From a bacterium (GTDB lineage: Bacteria; Bacillota; Bacilli; Lactobacillales; Streptococcaceae), in assembly GCA_905221235.1 (NCBI GenBank), contig CAJNCJ010000009.1:1-64000 (forward strand): a stretch of DNA of 64,000 nucleotides, given 5' to 3'. The position numbers and the translations under genes are program-made. The notes under the pieces are model-generated. The model had not been told where the DNA came from. It saw nothing but the letters and a program-made list of their open reading frames with translations, and searched no databases. Shown here in pieces: positions 9,572-19,117 of the stretch. The first letter of the stretch is position 1, and every line of letters begins with the position of its first letter.

Positions 9572-9676
9572 CTAGATATAGTCATCTATGATGACGTCGT
9601 ATAGGCGAGTTGATGGGGGAGACAACCTTTTCTCCCTTATCGGCGCTAGCATTTTACAAAAGAGGAGAAAATAAAA

Positions 9677-10117
9677 ATGAAACTTCATGAATTGAAACCT
9701 GCAGAAGGTTCTCGTAAAGTACGTAACCGCGTTGGTCGTGGTACTTCATCAGGTAACGGTAAAACATCTGGTCGTGGTCAAAAAGGTCAAAAAGCACGTA
9801 GCGGTGGCGGAGTTCGTCTTGGTTTTGAAGGTGGACAAACTCCATTGTTCCGTCGTCTTCCAAAACGTGGATTCACTAACATCAACGCTAAAGAATACGC
9901 AATTGTGAACCTTGACCAATTGAACGTCTTTGAAGATGGTGCTGAAGTTACTCCAGTTGTTCTTATCGAAGCAGGAATTGTTAAAGCTGAAAAATCAGGC
10001 GTTAAAATTCTTGGTAACGGTGAGTTGACTAAGAAATTGACTGTGAAAGCAGCTAAATTCTCTAAATCAGCTGAAGAAGCTATCACTGCTAAAGGTGGTT
10101 CAGTAGAAGTCATCTAA
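9677..10117 (+). CDS. rplO: 50S ribosomal protein L15
   Basis: L15 (146 aa) is a late assembly protein with a long basic N-terminal extension, visible as the Gly/Arg/Lys-rich stretch within residues 15-50. It starts [20 protein letters not shown] precedes the ATG. secY follows after 12 bases, the near-universal arrangement. Confidence 0.98.
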   Translation: MKLHELKPAEGSRKVRNRVGRGTSSGNGKTSGRGQKGQKARSGGGVRLGFEGGQTPLFRRLPKRGFTNINAKEYAIVNLDQLNVFEDGAEVTPVVLIEAGIVKAEKSGVKILGNGELTKKLTVKAAKFSKSAEEAITAKGGSVEVI

Positions 10118-10129
10118 GAGAGGTGACCT

Positions 10130-11440
10130 ATGTTTTTTAAATTATTAAGAGAAGCTCTTAAAGTCAAGCAGGTTCGATCAAAAATTTTATTTACAATTTT
10201 TATCGTTTTGGTCTTTCGTATCGGGACTAGTATTACAGTTCCTGGTGTGAATGCCAATAGCTTGAATGCTTTAAGTGGATTATCCTTCTTAAACATGTTG
10301 AGCTTGGTGTCAGGAAATGCCATGAAAAACTTCTCAGTTTTTGCACTTGGTGTTAGTCCCTACATTACAGCCTCTATCGTTGTCCAACTCTTGCAAATGG
10401 ATATTTTACCCAAGTTTGTAGAGTGGGGGAAACAAGGGGAAGTAGGCCGTAGAAAATTGAATCAAGCTACTCGATATATTGCTCTTGGTCTAGCCTTTGT
10501 GCAATCTATCGGGATTACAGCTGGTTTTAATACTTTGGCTGGAGCTCAATTGTTGAAAACGGCTCTTACTCCACAAGTCTTTATCATGATTGGTATCATC
10601 TTAACAGCTGGTAGCATGATTGTGACGTGGTTGGGAGAGCAAATTACAGATAAGGGATACGGAAATGGTGTTTCTATGATTATCTTTGCAGGGATTGTCG
10701 CTTCAATCCCAGAGATGATTCAGGGCATCTATGTAGACTACTTTGTAAACGTTCCAAGTAGCCGTATCAACTCATCTATCATTTTTGTAATCATCTTGAT
10801 TATTGCTGTATTGTTGATCATTTACTTTACAACTTATGTTCAACAAGCAGAATACAAAATTCCAATCCAATATACTAAAGTTGCACAAGGTGCTCCATCT
10901 AGCTCTTACCTTCCATTGAAAGTAAACCCTGCTGGAGTTATCCCTGTTATCTTCGCAAGTTCGATTACTGCAGCGCCTGCGGCTATTCTTCAGTTTTTGA
11001 GCGCTACAGGCCATGATTGGGCTTGGGTAAGAACAGCACAAGAAATGCTGGCAACAACTTCACCAACTGGTATTGCCATGTATGCTTTGTTGATTATTCT
11101 CTTTACATTCTTCTACACGTTTGTACAGATTAATCCTGAAAAAGCGGCAGAGAACCTACAAAAGAGCGGTGCCTATATCCACGGAGTTCGTCCTGGTAAA
11201 GGTACAGAAGAATATATGTCTAAACTTCTTCGTCGTCTTGCAACTGTTGGTTCCCTCTTCCTTGGTGTGATTTCTATTTTACCGATTGTAGCAAAAGATG
11301 TCTTTGGACTTTCAGAAGCGGTTGCTTTTGGAGGCACTAGTCTTTTGATCATTATCTCTACAGGTATTGAAGGAATTAAACAATTGGAAGGTTACCTATT
11401 GAAACGTAAGTATGTTGGTTTCATGGATAGAACAGAATAA
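10130..11440 (+). CDS. secY: Preprotein translocase channel subunit SecY
   Basis: SecY (436 aa) forms the membrane channel for protein export with SecE and SecG, driven by SecA. About ten hydrophobic segments are visible, with the plug and pore residues in the first third (around ITVPGVNANSL and FALGVSPYITASIVVQLLQM). The cytoplasmic loop PEKAAENLQKSGAYIHGVRPG is the SecA-contacting region. It is the usual housekeeping SecY, not the accessory SecY2 that exports serine-rich repeat proteins. Confidence 0.98.
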   Translation: MFFKLLREALKVKQVRSKILFTIFIVLVFRIGTSITVPGVNANSLNALSGLSFLNMLSLVSGNAMKNFSVFALGVSPYITASIVVQLLQMDILPKFVEWGKQGEVGRRKLNQATRYIALGLAFVQSIGITAGFNTLAGAQLLKTALTPQVFIMIGIILTAGSMIVTWLGEQITDKGYGNGVSMIIFAGIVASIPEMIQGIYVDYFVNVPSSRINSSIIFVIILIIAVLLIIYFTTYVQQAEYKIPIQYTKVAQGAPSSSYLPLKVNPAGVIPVIFASSITAAPAAILQFLSATGHDWAWVRTAQEMLATTSPTGIAMYALLIILFTFFYTFVQINPEKAAENLQKSGAYIHGVRPGKGTEEYMSKLLRRLATVGSLFLGVISILPIVAKDVFGLSEAVAFGGTSLLIIISTGIEGIKQLEGYLLKRKYVGFMDRTE

Positions 11441-11452
11441 AAGTATTTACTG

Positions 11453-11603
11453 ATACTCTTCGAAAATCAAATTCAAACCACGTCAGCTTCACCTTGCCGT
11501 AGTATGGTTAATGACTTCGTCAGTTATATCCACAACCTCAAAACAGTGTTTTGAGCAGTCTGCGGCTAGCTTCCTAGTTTGTTCTTTGATTTTCATTGAG
11601 TAT
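11453..11603 (+). repeat. BOX element (boxA-boxB-boxC)
   Basis: A 151-bp element with the characteristic ends ATACTCTTCG and CATTGAGTAT. The boxA core contains CACCTTGCCGTAG, close to the sequence of the BOX typing primer. A boxB-like middle (GACTTCGTCAG) and a boxC with GCGGCTAGCTTCCTAG follow. This is the only one of the four BOX elements in the window that keeps a boxB. It occupies the secY-adk gap, where it would be transcribed. Confidence 0.85.
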
Positions 11604-11620
11604 GAATCAGTAAATGCTGA

Positions 11621-11722
11621 GGGAGTGGAGGTTTAAACTCTGACATTTGTGAGAGTTTGGTCTCCCCTCTTCTATTTTGTTTTTAAATAGGGGTGAAAAG
11701 ACTTTTTGCTTCTATTTAAAAA
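11621..11722 (+). promoter_or_regulatory. Two hairpins in the adk leader
   Basis: The 302-base gap before adk holds the BOX element and then two hairpins. GGGAG (11621-11625) with AAACTCT pairs with AGAGTTT and CTCCC (11662-11666). TTTTTAAATAG (11680-11690) pairs with CTATTTAAAAA (11712-11722). The second ends just before the AAGGAG binding site of adk, so it could affect its translation. I see no clear promoter. Confidence 0.4.
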
Positions 11723-11742
11723 TAAAATAAGGAGATCAAATC

Positions 11743-12381
11743 ATGAATCTTTTGATTATGGGCTTACCTGGTGCAGGTAAGGGAACTCAAGCAGCAAAAA
11801 TCGTAGAACAATTCCATGTTGCACATATCTCAACAGGTGATATGTTCCGCGCTGCTATGGCAAATCAAACTGAAATGGGTGTTCTTGCTAAGTCATACAT
11901 TGACAAGGGTGAATTGGTTCCTGACGAAGTTACAAATGGAATCGTAAAAGAACGTCTTTCACAAGATGATATTAAAGAAACAGGATTCTTGTTGGATGGT
12001 TACCCACGTACAATTGAACAAGCTCATGCCTTGGACAAAACATTGGCTGAACTCGGTATTGAACTAGAGGGTGTCATCAACATTGAAGTGAACCCAGATA
12101 GCCTCTTGGAACGTTTGAGTGGTCGTATCATCCACCGCGTAACTGGAGAAACTTTCCACAAGGTCTTTAACCCACCAGTTGACTATAAAGAAGAAGATTA
12201 CTACCAACGTGAAGATGATAAGCCTGAGACAGTGAAACGTCGTTTGGACGTTAATATTGCTCAAGGAGAACCAATCATTGCTCACTACCGTGCCAAAGGT
12301 TTGGTTCATGACATCGAAGGTAATCAAGATATCAATGATGTCTTCTCAGATATCGAAAAAGTATTGACAAATTTGAAATAA
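11743..12381 (+). CDS. adk: Adenylate kinase
   Basis: Adk (212 aa) converts ATP and AMP to two ADP in the cytoplasm. The P-loop is GLPGAGKGT (residues 7-15). The LID region reads [19 protein letters not shown] and lacks the four zinc cysteines found in many Gram-positive enzymes, so it is of the hydrogen-bonded, zinc-free type. The order secY-adk-infA is standard. AAGGAG lies upstream. Confidence 0.98.
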
Positions 12382-12395
12382 AGCGTTTTTCACAC

Positions 12396-12424
12396 TTGCA
12401 AAAATCCGCTACAAATGTTATACT
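12396..12424 (+). promoter_or_regulatory. Internal promoter before infA
   Basis: TTGCAA (12396-12401), 17 bases, then TATACT (12419-12424), with TG one base before the -10. The predicted start near 12431 gives a 67-nt leader to infA. This would let the alpha operon be expressed partly apart from the spc operon. Confidence 0.6.
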
Positions 12425-12497
12425 GAGATAGTCTGACTTATAATTGTTGTCTCTGTGTCTAGAGGCATCGAATCGAAATTTATGGAGGTGCTTTTGC

Positions 12498-12716
12498 GTG
12501 GCAAAAGACGATGTGATTGAAGTTGAAGGCAAAGTAGTTGATACAATGCCGAATGCAATGTTTACGGTTGAACTTGAAAATGGACATCAGATTTTAGCAA
12601 CAGTTTCTGGTAAAATTCGTAAAAACTATATTCGTATTTTAGCGGGAGATCGTGTTACTGTCGAAATGAGTCCATATGACTTGACACGTGGACGTATCAC
12701 TTACCGCTTTAAATAA
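12498..12716 (+). CDS. infA: Translation initiation factor IF-1
   Basis: IF-1 (72 aa) is an OB-fold protein that occupies the A site during initiation. I chose the GTG at 12498, which gives the family start [20 protein letters not shown] at the second residue and has GGAGGTG upstream. The in-frame ATG at 12444 would add 18 foreign residues. The C-terminus [15 protein letters not shown] is typical. Confidence 0.97.
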   Translation: MAKDDVIEVEGKVVDTMPNAMFTVELENGHQILATVSGKIRKNYIRILAGDRVTVEMSPYDLTRGRITYRFK

Positions 12717-12740
12717 TCGAAAAACTTGGAGGGATAAGAA

Positions 12741-12857
12741 ATGAAAGTAAGACCATCGGTCAAACCAATTTGCGAATACTGTAAAGTTATTCGTCGTAAT
12801 GGTCGTGTTATGGTAATTTGCCCAGCAAATCCAAAACACAAACAACGTCAAGGATAA
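12741..12857 (+). CDS. rpmJ: 50S ribosomal protein L36, zinc-binding type
   Basis: L36 (38 aa) is among the smallest ribosomal proteins. It starts [17 protein letters not shown] and keeps the zinc ligands C11, C14, C27 and H33, so it is the C+ form. TTGGAGGG lies upstream. It sits between infA and rpsM, as in all streptococci. Confidence 0.97.
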
Positions 12858-12874
12858 GATAGAAAGGAGAAAAC

Positions 12875-13240
12875 ATGGCTCGTATTGCTGGAGTTGACAT
12901 TCCAAATGACAAACGCGTAGTAATCTCATTGACTTATGTTTATGGTATCGGACTTGCAACATCTAAGAAAATTTTGGCTGCTGCTGGAATCTCAGAAGAT
13001 GTTCGTGTACGTGATCTTACATCAGATCAAGAAGATGCTATCCGTCGTGAAGTGGATGCAATCAAAGTTGAAGGTGACCTTCGTCGTGAAGTAAACTTGA
13101 ACATCAAACGTTTGATGGAAATCGGTTCATACCGTGGTATCCGTCACCGTCGTGGACTTCCTGTCCGTGGACAAAACACTAAAAACAACGCTCGCACTCG
13201 TAAAGGTAAAGCTGTTGCGATTGCTGGTAAGAAAAAATAA
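12875..13240 (+). CDS. rpsM: 30S ribosomal protein S13
   Basis: S13 (121 aa) bridges the subunits and contacts P-site tRNA through its basic tail. [19 protein letters not shown], the helix-hairpin-helix region and the tail [19 protein letters not shown] are diagnostic. AAAGGAG lies upstream. Confidence 0.98.
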
Positions 13241-13257
13241 TATAGGAGGTAAAAGTC

Positions 13258-13641
13258 TTGGCTAAACCAACACGTAAACGTCGTGTGAAAAAGAATATCG
13301 AATCTGGTATTGCTCATATTCACGCTACATTTAATAACACTATTGTTATGATTACTGATGTGCATGGTAATGCAATTGCTTGGTCATCAGCTGGTGCTCT
13401 TGGTTTCAAAGGTTCTCGTAAATCTACACCATTCGCTGCTCAAATGGCTTCTGAAGCTGCTGCTAAATCTGCACAAGAACACGGTCTTAAATCAGTTGAA
13501 GTTACTGTAAAAGGTCCAGGTTCTGGTCGTGAGTCAGCTATTCGTGCGCTTGCTGCCGCTGGTCTTGAAGTAACAGCAATTCGTGATGTGACTCCAGTGC
13601 CACACAATGGTGCTCGTCCTCCAAAACGTCGCCGTGTATAA
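13258..13641 (+). CDS. rpsK: 30S ribosomal protein S11
   Basis: S11 (127 aa) is a platform protein near the E site. The start is TTG, preceded by AGGAGG, giving an N-terminus [19 protein letters not shown]; the C-terminus is the usual [13 protein letters not shown]. Same operon as rpsM and rpoA. Confidence 0.97.
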
Positions 13642-13683
13642 TCATCGCATTACACTGCTTTTCGTTTAAGAGGGAGTAACTAA

Positions 13684-14619
13684 ATGATCGAGTTTGAAAA
13701 ACCAAATATAACAAAAATTGATGAAAATAAAGATTATGGCAAGTTTGTAATCGAACCACTTGAACGTGGCTACGGTACAACTCTTGGTAACTCTCTTCGT
13801 CGTGTACTTCTAGCTTCTCTACCAGGAGCAGCTGTGACATCTATCAATATTGATGGTGTGTTACATGAGTTTGACACAGTTCCAGGTGTTCGTGAAGACG
13901 TGATGCAAATCATTCTGAACATTAAAGGAATTGCAGTGAAATCGTACGTTGAAGACGAAAAAATCATCGAACTGGATGTTGAAGGTCCTGCTGAAGTGAC
14001 AGCTGGTGACATTTTGACAGATAGCGATATTGAAATTGTAAATCCAGATCATTATCTCTTTACAATCGGTGAAGGTTCTTCCCTAAAAGCGACTATGACT
14101 GTTAACAGTGGTCGTGGATATGTACCTGCTGATGAAAATAAAAAGGATAATGCACCAGTTGGAACACTTGCTGTAGATTCTATTTATACACCAGTTACAA
14201 AAGTCAACTATCAAGTGGAACCTGCTCGTGTAGGTAGCAATGATGGATTTGACAAATTAACCCTTGAAATCTTGACAAATGGAACAATTATTCCAGAAGA
14301 TGCTTTAGGGCTTTCAGCACGTATTTTGACAGAACATCTTGATTTGTTTACAAATCTTACTGAGATTGCTAAGTCAACTGAAGTGATGAAAGAAGCTGAT
14401 ACTGAATCTGACGACCGTATTTTGGATCGTACGATTGAGGAACTGGACTTGTCTGTGCGTTCATACAACTGTTTGAAACGTGCCGGTATCAATACTGTGC
14501 ATGATTTGACAGAAAAATCTGAAGCAGAGATGATGAAAGTACGAAATCTTGGACGCAAGAGTTTGGAAGAAGTGAAACTCAAACTCATTGATTTGGGTCT
14601 TGGATTAAAAGATAAATAA
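13684..14619 (+). CDS. rpoA: DNA-directed RNA polymerase alpha subunit
   Basis: The alpha subunit (311 aa) dimerises to nucleate polymerase assembly. The N-terminal domain contains [18 protein letters not shown] (about residues 27-44), and the C-terminal domain (from about residue 245) contains the helix-hairpin-helix motifs that bind UP elements and activators, ending with [20 protein letters not shown] lies upstream. Confidence 0.98.
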
Positions 14620-14630
14620 AGGAGGAATAC

Positions 14631-15017
14631 ATGGCTTACCGTAAACTAGGACGCACTAGCTCACAACGTAAAGCAATGCTTCGCGATTTGACAACTGACC
14701 TTTTGATCAACGAATCAATCGTGACAACTGAAGCTCGTGCTAAAGAAATCCGTAAAACTGTTGAAAAAATGATTACTCTAGGTAAACGTGGTGATTTGCA
14801 TGCACGTCGTCAAGCTGCTGCTTTCGTACGTAATGAAATCGCATCTGAAAACTATGATGAAGCAACTGATAAGTACACTTCTACTACAGCACTTCAAAAA
14901 TTGTTCTCAGAAATCGCACCTCGTTATGCTGAACGTAACGGTGGATACACTCGTATCCTTAAAACTGAACCACGTCGTGGTGATGCAGCGCCAATGGCGA
15001 TCATTGAATTAGTATAA
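14631..15017 (+). CDS. rplQ: 50S ribosomal protein L17
   Basis: L17 (128 aa) sits near the exit tunnel. [20 protein letters not shown] is the family start. It is the last gene of the alpha operon, with AAGGAGG in the 11-base gap after rpoA and a strong terminator downstream at 15134-15195. Confidence 0.98.
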   Translation: MAYRKLGRTSSQRKAMLRDLTTDLLINESIVTTEARAKEIRKTVEKMITLGKRGDLHARRQAAAFVRNEIASENYDEATDKYTSTTALQKLFSEIAPRYAERNGGYTRILKTEPRRGDAAPMAIIELV

Positions 15018-15081
15018 AATCATCAATTTTGTTGAGTGTTATGATGATGGAGTCTTGTGCTCTTAGTCTAGCTCTGGTCTA

Positions 15082-15105
15082 CCGCTAGGATTTCGGTCCT
15101 AGCGG
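15082..15105 (+). other. Strong hairpin downstream of rplQ
   Basis: CCGCTAGGA and TCCTAGCGG pair perfectly around a 6-nt loop. Flanking GAGTGTT (15034-15040) and AACACTC can extend it. No T-run follows, so it is probably a 3' protecting structure ahead of the real terminator at 15134. Confidence 0.45.
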
Positions 15106-15133
15106 GAACACTCATCATAAGTTGGGATAGTAG

Positions 15134-15195
15134 ACGCTTGTTTACGAAATTGTTTTTTGCTTAAGAACAACTTCGTAAGCAGGCGTTTTTGAGTA
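15134..15195 (+). terminator. Terminator of the ribosomal protein operons
   Basis: A stem of about 21 base pairs, with a few G-U pairs, joins the arm starting ACGCTTGTTTACGAA to the arm ending TTCGTAAGCAGGCGT, and TTTTT follows. It ends the rpsJ-rplQ transcription unit. Confidence 0.8.
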
Positions 15196-15281
15196 TTTTC
15201 GTTAGAATTATGCTATACTATTTGAAAAGAATCCTGTTTAATGTTCAGGTTTCCTATTAAAAGAAGAATTGGAGTTTGCTT

Positions 15282-15548
15282 ATGAAAGCGATTATAACTG
15301 TTGTTGGTAAAGATAAATCTGGAATTGTTGCAGGTGTTTCCGGCAAAATTGCAGAATTGGGTTTGAACATAGACGATATCTCTCAAACTGTCTTGGATGA
15401 ATATTTCACGATGATGGCTGTCGTCTCTAGCGATGAAAAGCAAGATTTCACCTATCTTCGTAATGAGTTTGAAACCTTTGGGCAAACTTTGAATGTGAAA
15501 ATTAATATTCAGAGTGCAGCGATTTTTGAAGCTATGTATAATATCTAG
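15282..15548 (+). CDS. ACT domain-containing protein
   Basis: A single ACT domain of 88 aa, the small-molecule binding fold of GcvR-like regulators. It starts MKAIITVVGKDKSGIVAGVS. I chose the ATG at 15282 because GGAG (15271-15274) lies 7 bases upstream; an in-frame ATG at 15276 is too close to it. A TATACT -10 with an upstream TG is at 15214-15219. It is followed after 9 bases by the PFL-family gene, and the pair is conserved in streptococci, which suggests the ACT protein senses a ligand for its partner. The ligand is unknown. Confidence 0.9.
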   Translation: MKAIITVVGKDKSGIVAGVSGKIAELGLNIDDISQTVLDEYFTMMAVVSSDEKQDFTYLRNEFETFGQTLNVKINIQSAAIFEAMYNI

Positions 15549-15557
15549 GAGGTTATT

Positions 15558-16895
15558 ATGGATATTAGACAAGTTACTGAAACCATTGCTATGATTGAGG
15601 AGCAGAACTTCGATATCAGAACTATTACCATGGGGATTTCCCTATTAGACTGTATCGATCCAGATATTAATCGTGCTGCGGAGAAAATTTATCAAAAGAT
15701 TACGACCAAGGCGGCTAATTTAGTGACTGTTGGTGATGAAATTGCAGCTGAGTTGGGAATTCCTATCGTTAATAAGCGTGTATCGGTGACTCCTATTTCT
15801 CTGATTGGAGCAGCGACAGATGCGACGGACTACGTGGTTTTGGCAAAAGCGCTTGATAAGGCTGCGAAAGAGATTGGAGTGGATTTTATTGGTGGTTTCT
15901 CTGCCTTGGTACAAAAAGGTTATCAAAAGGGAGATGAGATTCTCATCAATTCTATTCCGCGTGCTTTGGCTGAAACGGACAAGGTCTGCTCGTCAGTCAA
16001 TATCGGCTCAACCAAGTCTGGTATCAATATGACGGCTGTGGCAGATATGGGACGAATTATCAAGGAAACGGCAAATCTGTCTGATATGGGGGCAGCTAAG
16101 TTGGTTGTATTCGCTAATGCTGTTGAGGACAATCCGTTTATGGCGGGTGCCTTCCATGGTGTTGGGGAGGCAGATGTCATCATCAATGTCGGAGTTTCTG
16201 GTCCTGGTGTGGTCAAACGTGCCTTGGAAAAAGTTCGTGGACAGAGCTTTGATGTAGTAGCCGAAACAGTTAAGAAAACTGCCTTTAAAATCACTCGTAT
16301 CGGTCAATTGGTTGGTCAAATGGCCAGTGAGAGACTAGGTGTGGAATTTGGTATTGTGGACTTGAGTTTGGCGCCAACTCCTGCGGTTGGAGATTCTGTT
16401 GCACGTGTCCTTGAAGAAATGGGACTAGAGACAGTTGGTACGCATGGAACGACGGCTGCCTTGGCTCTCTTGAATGACCAAGTTAAGAAGGGCGGAGTTA
16501 TGGCCTGCAACCAAGTTGGTGGTTTATCTGGTGCCTTTATCCCTGTTTCAGAGGATGAAGGAATGATTGCTGCAGTGCAAAATGGCTCTCTTAATTTGGA
16601 AAAACTAGAAGCCATGACGGCTATCTGTTCTGTCGGTTTGGATATGATTGCTATCCCAGAAGATACTCCTGCTGAAACCATTGCGGCTATGATTGCGGAT
16701 GAAGCAGCAATTGGTGTCATTAACATGAAAACAACGGCTGTTCGTATCATTCCAAAAGGAAAAGAAGGAGATATGATTGAGTTTGGTGGCCTATTAGGAA
16801 CTGCACCTGTTATGAAGGTTAATGGGGCTTCGTCTGTTGATTTCATCTCTCGCGGTGGACAAATTCCAGCACCAATTCATAGTTTTAAAAATTAA
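15558..16895 (+). CDS. PFL family protein (UPF0210)
   Basis: A 445-aa protein of the PFL/UPF0210 family, related in fold to glycyl-radical enzymes such as pyruvate formate-lyase, but of unproven function. The N-terminus [20 protein letters not shown] and the C-terminal [21 protein letters not shown] are conserved in the family. I see no typical glycyl radical motif of the form RVxGY near the C-terminus. AGGAGG precedes the ATG. It is encoded with the ACT-domain protein upstream. Confidence 0.88.
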   Translation: MDIRQVTETIAMIEEQNFDIRTITMGISLLDCIDPDINRAAEKIYQKITTKAANLVTVGDEIAAELGIPIVNKRVSVTPISLIGAATDATDYVVLAKALDKAAKEIGVDFIGGFSALVQKGYQKGDEILINSIPRALAETDKVCSSVNIGSTKSGINMTAVADMGRIIKETANLSDMGAAKLVVFANAVEDNPFMAGAFHGVGEADVIINVGVSGPGVVKRALEKVRGQSFDVVAETVKKTAFKITRIGQLVGQMASERLGVEFGIVDLSLAPTPAVGDSVARVLEEMGLETVGTHGTTAALALLNDQVKKGGVMACNQVGGLSGAFIPVSEDEGMIAAVQNGSLNLEKLEAMTAICSVGLDMIAIPEDTPAETIAAMIADEAAIGVINMKTTAVRIIPKGKEGDMIEFGGLLGTAPVMKVNGASSVDFISRGGQIPAPIHSFKN

Positions 16896-16909
16896 AAAAA
16901 TGGGAGAAA

Positions 16910-17734
16910 ATGATGAAAAAAGAAATGAAACATGCTTTAGTAGCTTTAGGACTGTCGACTTTACTAGTCCCAAGTTTTACCAGTCAAGTAGTTTTTGCAC
17001 AGGAAGAAAGTCATGAAACTACTACTAGTACAACTCGAGAAGAGGTTAAGAAAGAAATAGATAATATTAGGAAATCTTATATAGAGCTACAGGAGAAGGA
17101 TAGACAAGATATATTGAAACAGATTGATGAAGCTAACTGGAGTAGTATTTCTTTTTCTCAAAATGATGTAGAACAAATCAAGAAAAAGGTTTCTGAAAAT
17201 TTTACTGACAATCGTCAAAGATTTTTATCTAATTTAGATAATATAGAAAAAGAGTTATTATCAGCTCCATTATGGTATTCTAAAGAAAGATTAGCTACCT
17301 TAGACTCACACAAGAATTATAATGATTATTTGCATAATCTAAATTTTCAAATTTTTGATATGGCGATACAAAAGAAAAAGGAGCTTGTAATTACTCAAAT
17401 AAGAGAAAATCCGTATTATACATCTCTTGAAAGAGAAATTACAATCAAAATTGTTTCAGAAAAATATGACTATCGTGGGCCAAATAGTTATAAGGGATTA
17501 GAAAAGTATAGTCCGTCATATGATATTCCAGAGCGTTTAAGTGAGTATTTGCGAAAATTAGTCTCTTTCTATTCTAATGATTTTCGTCCATACACAATTC
17601 CACCAACGGAAAAAAATATCAGAGAAATTAATGCTGTTGCTTTCATGGAGAGACTAAGAAAGATTATCAAGCAAGTAAGTGGTTTAAAGAGTCTGGTAAA
17701 TGGTACTACAATGACCTTTCTGGCAATCTTGTAA
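16910..17734 (+). CDS. N-terminal part of a frameshifted choline-binding surface protein
   Basis: A secreted protein part (274 aa, or 273 if the second ATG at 16913, better spaced from GGGAG, is used). A signal peptide is clear: basic start, hydrophobic ALVALGLSTLLVPSFTSQVV and a likely AxA-type cut before QEES. The region from about 35 to 235 is charged, helical and Lys/Glu-rich, without a domain I recognise. The frame closes with 20-odd unrelated residues after about residue 250, while choline-binding repeats continue in another frame. One lost A in the AAA run near 17658-17661 would explain it. It follows the PFL gene by 14 bases. Confidence 0.7.
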   Translation: MMKKEMKHALVALGLSTLLVPSFTSQVVFAQEESHETTTSTTREEVKKEIDNIRKSYIELQEKDRQDILKQIDEANWSSISFSQNDVEQIKKKVSENFTDNRQRFLSNLDNIEKELLSAPLWYSKERLATLDSHKNYNDYLHNLNFQIFDMAIQKKKELVITQIRENPYYTSLEREITIKIVSEKYDYRGPNSYKGLEKYSPSYDIPERLSEYLRKLVSFYSNDFRPYTIPPTEKNIREINAVAFMERLRKIIKQVSGLKSLVNGTTMTFLAIL

Positions 17735-18090
17735 GAAACCGTTGGGTAGGCCGTTATTATCTAAAAGCAGATGCTTCAATGGCTGCGAGTGAATGGATTT
17801 ACGATGAAGATTATAAGAGCTGGTTTTATGTAGATTCAACTGGTAGTTATGTGGAGAAAGCTTGGCAGGGCGAATACTACCTAAAACGTGGCGGTTACAT
17901 GGCTAAGAGTGAGTGGGTATTTGATTCTCAGTATGATAGTTGGTATTATCTGAACCAAGATGGTAAGTATGCTCGTAACCAATGGATTAAGGATGGAGAT
18001 AAGTGGTATTACTTGTTAGCTGATGGAAAACTAGCAAAAAATATGACCATTAACGGTTATACAGTAAATGAAAAAGGTGAATGGGTTTAA
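17632..18090 (+). pseudogene. Out-of-frame choline-binding repeats of the same protein
   Basis: This frame opens at 17632, has no start of its own with a ribosome binding site at its beginning, and encodes WFKESGKWYYNDLSG followed by several choline-binding repeats with the GW/WYYL pattern, ending VNEKGEWV. An ATG at 17779 could start only the last 103 residues. Joined by a one-base shift to the upstream frame, the two give a protein of about 390 aa with signal peptide, helical domain and C-terminal choline-binding module. It is either a pseudogene, a phase-variable allele or a sequencing error. Confidence 0.7.
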
Positions 18091-18093
18091 TTT

Positions 18094-18126
18094 TTTAAGT
18101 TCTATTTAAGGTTAGCTGTGTATACT
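18094..18126 (+). promoter_or_regulatory. CiaR box and promoter of a small RNA
   Basis: TTTAAG (18094-18099), five bases, TTTAAG (18105-18110), then a 10-base spacer to the -10 TATACT (18121-18126). This is exactly the direct-repeat architecture reported for CiaR-activated promoters in S. pneumoniae. Confidence 0.85.
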
Positions 18127-18132
18127 ATAATC

Positions 18133-18284
18133 ATTAAATAAAGACCTCCTAATATTATTTGAAACAGATAACACTGATTTAGTTTGAATTTGATTTTCAT
18201 CTAATATCTTTATTTAATAGAACTCCTAAACTTTTTCATAATAATCTCCTGCAAAAGTCGCCTGTATGGGTGGCTTTTGTTTTA
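18133..18284 (+). ncRNA. CiaR-dependent small RNA (csRNA/ccn family), long form
   Basis: About 150 nt from the predicted start to an intrinsic terminator (AGTCGCC, TGTAT, GGTGGCT, T-run). It shares AAGACCTCCTAA near the 5' end and ACTCCTAAACTTTTTCAT plus ATAATCTCC before the terminator with the RNAs at 27858 and 31026. The CTCCT and TCAT parts are complementary to a Shine-Dalgarno and an AUG, as expected for RNAs that block translation starts. It is about 55 nt longer than the other two. CiaRH controls competence and stress functions in pneumococci. Confidence 0.8.
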
Positions 18285-18322
18285 TCATCCATGATATAAT
18301 AGAAGCAAACGGAGGACGGAAA

Positions 18323-19015
18323 ATGGTAAAAGTACGATTGTATTTGGTACGTCATGGCAAGACCATGTTTAACACGATTGGTCGCGCGCAAGGTTGGAGC
18401 GATACTCCCTTAACAGCTGAAGGTGAGCGAGGGATTCAAGAATTAGGGATTGGTTTGCGAGAATCTGGTCTACAGTTTGAGCGTGCTTATTCGAGTGATT
18501 CTGGTCGTACCATTCAGACTATGGGAATCATACTTGACGAACTTGGCCTGCAAGGGAAAATCCCTTATCGCATGGACAAGCGTATCAGAGAATGGTGTTT
18601 TGGCAGCTTTGATGGAGCCTACGATGGCGATCTTTTCATGGGCATCATTCCTCGTATCTTTAATGTGGACCATGTTCACCAATTGTCTTATGCTGAACTG
18701 GCTGAGGGCTTGGTAGAGGTTGATACAGCTGGTTGGGCTGAAGGCTGGGAAAAACTCAGTGGCCGAATCAAGGAAGGCTTTGAAGCGATTGCAAAGGAAA
18801 TGGAAGAACAAGGTGGGGGCAATGCCCTTGTTGTCAGCCACGGAATGACCATTGGAACCATTGTTTATCTGATTAATGGCATGCATCCTCATGGTCTCGA
18901 TAATGGTAGCGTGACGATTCTTGAATACGAGGACGGTCAGTTTAGCGTTGAAGTTGTTGGTGACCGTAGTTACCGAGAACTAGGACGGGAGAAAATGGAG
19001 GGAGCCTCTATTTAA
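18323..19015 (+). CDS. Histidine phosphatase family protein (phosphoglycerate mutase-like)
   Basis: A cytoplasmic phosphatase of the RHG superfamily, 230 aa. The catalytic motif is LVRHGKT (about residues 7-13), and the second histidine is in VVSHGMTIGT near residue 174. I chose the ATG at 18323, next to GGAGGA and directly before the RHG strand; an ATG at 18266 would add residues that overlap the small RNA terminator. A TATAAT -10 lies at 18295-18300. Broad phosphatase rather than glycolytic mutase is likely; substrate unknown. Confidence 0.88.
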   Translation: MVKVRLYLVRHGKTMFNTIGRAQGWSDTPLTAEGERGIQELGIGLRESGLQFERAYSSDSGRTIQTMGIILDELGLQGKIPYRMDKRIREWCFGSFDGAYDGDLFMGIIPRIFNVDHVHQLSYAELAEGLVEVDTAGWAEGWEKLSGRIKEGFEAIAKEMEEQGGGNALVVSHGMTIGTIVYLINGMHPHGLDNGSVTILEYEDGQFSVEVVGDRSYRELGREKMEGASI

Positions 19016-19070
19016 TCAGTCTAGACTTGCTTGCTAGGAACTGAGGATTTGATAGGAATATCAAGATAAG

Positions 19071-19106
19071 AAAAAACAGCCGAGGGTAATCCTTTCGGCT
19101 GTTTTT
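19071..19106. terminator. Bidirectional terminator between convergent genes
   Basis: AAAAAACAGCCGA pairs with TCGGCTGTTTTT around a short loop. The A-run on one side and T-run on the other let it work for both the phosphatase gene and the iron transporter operon. Confidence 0.8.
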
Positions 19107-19117
19107 GATGGGGAAAA

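Noticed and set aside
11453..11603. RUP element
   Set aside because: The element shows the boxA primer-like core and the boxC block, and the sizes (113-151 bp) fit BOX modules rather than the 107-bp RUP.
16316..16846. A 176-codon minus-strand frame within the PFL-family gene
   Set aside because: Antisense shadow of a conserved gene; no start signal and low-complexity Ser/Pro/Thr-rich reading.
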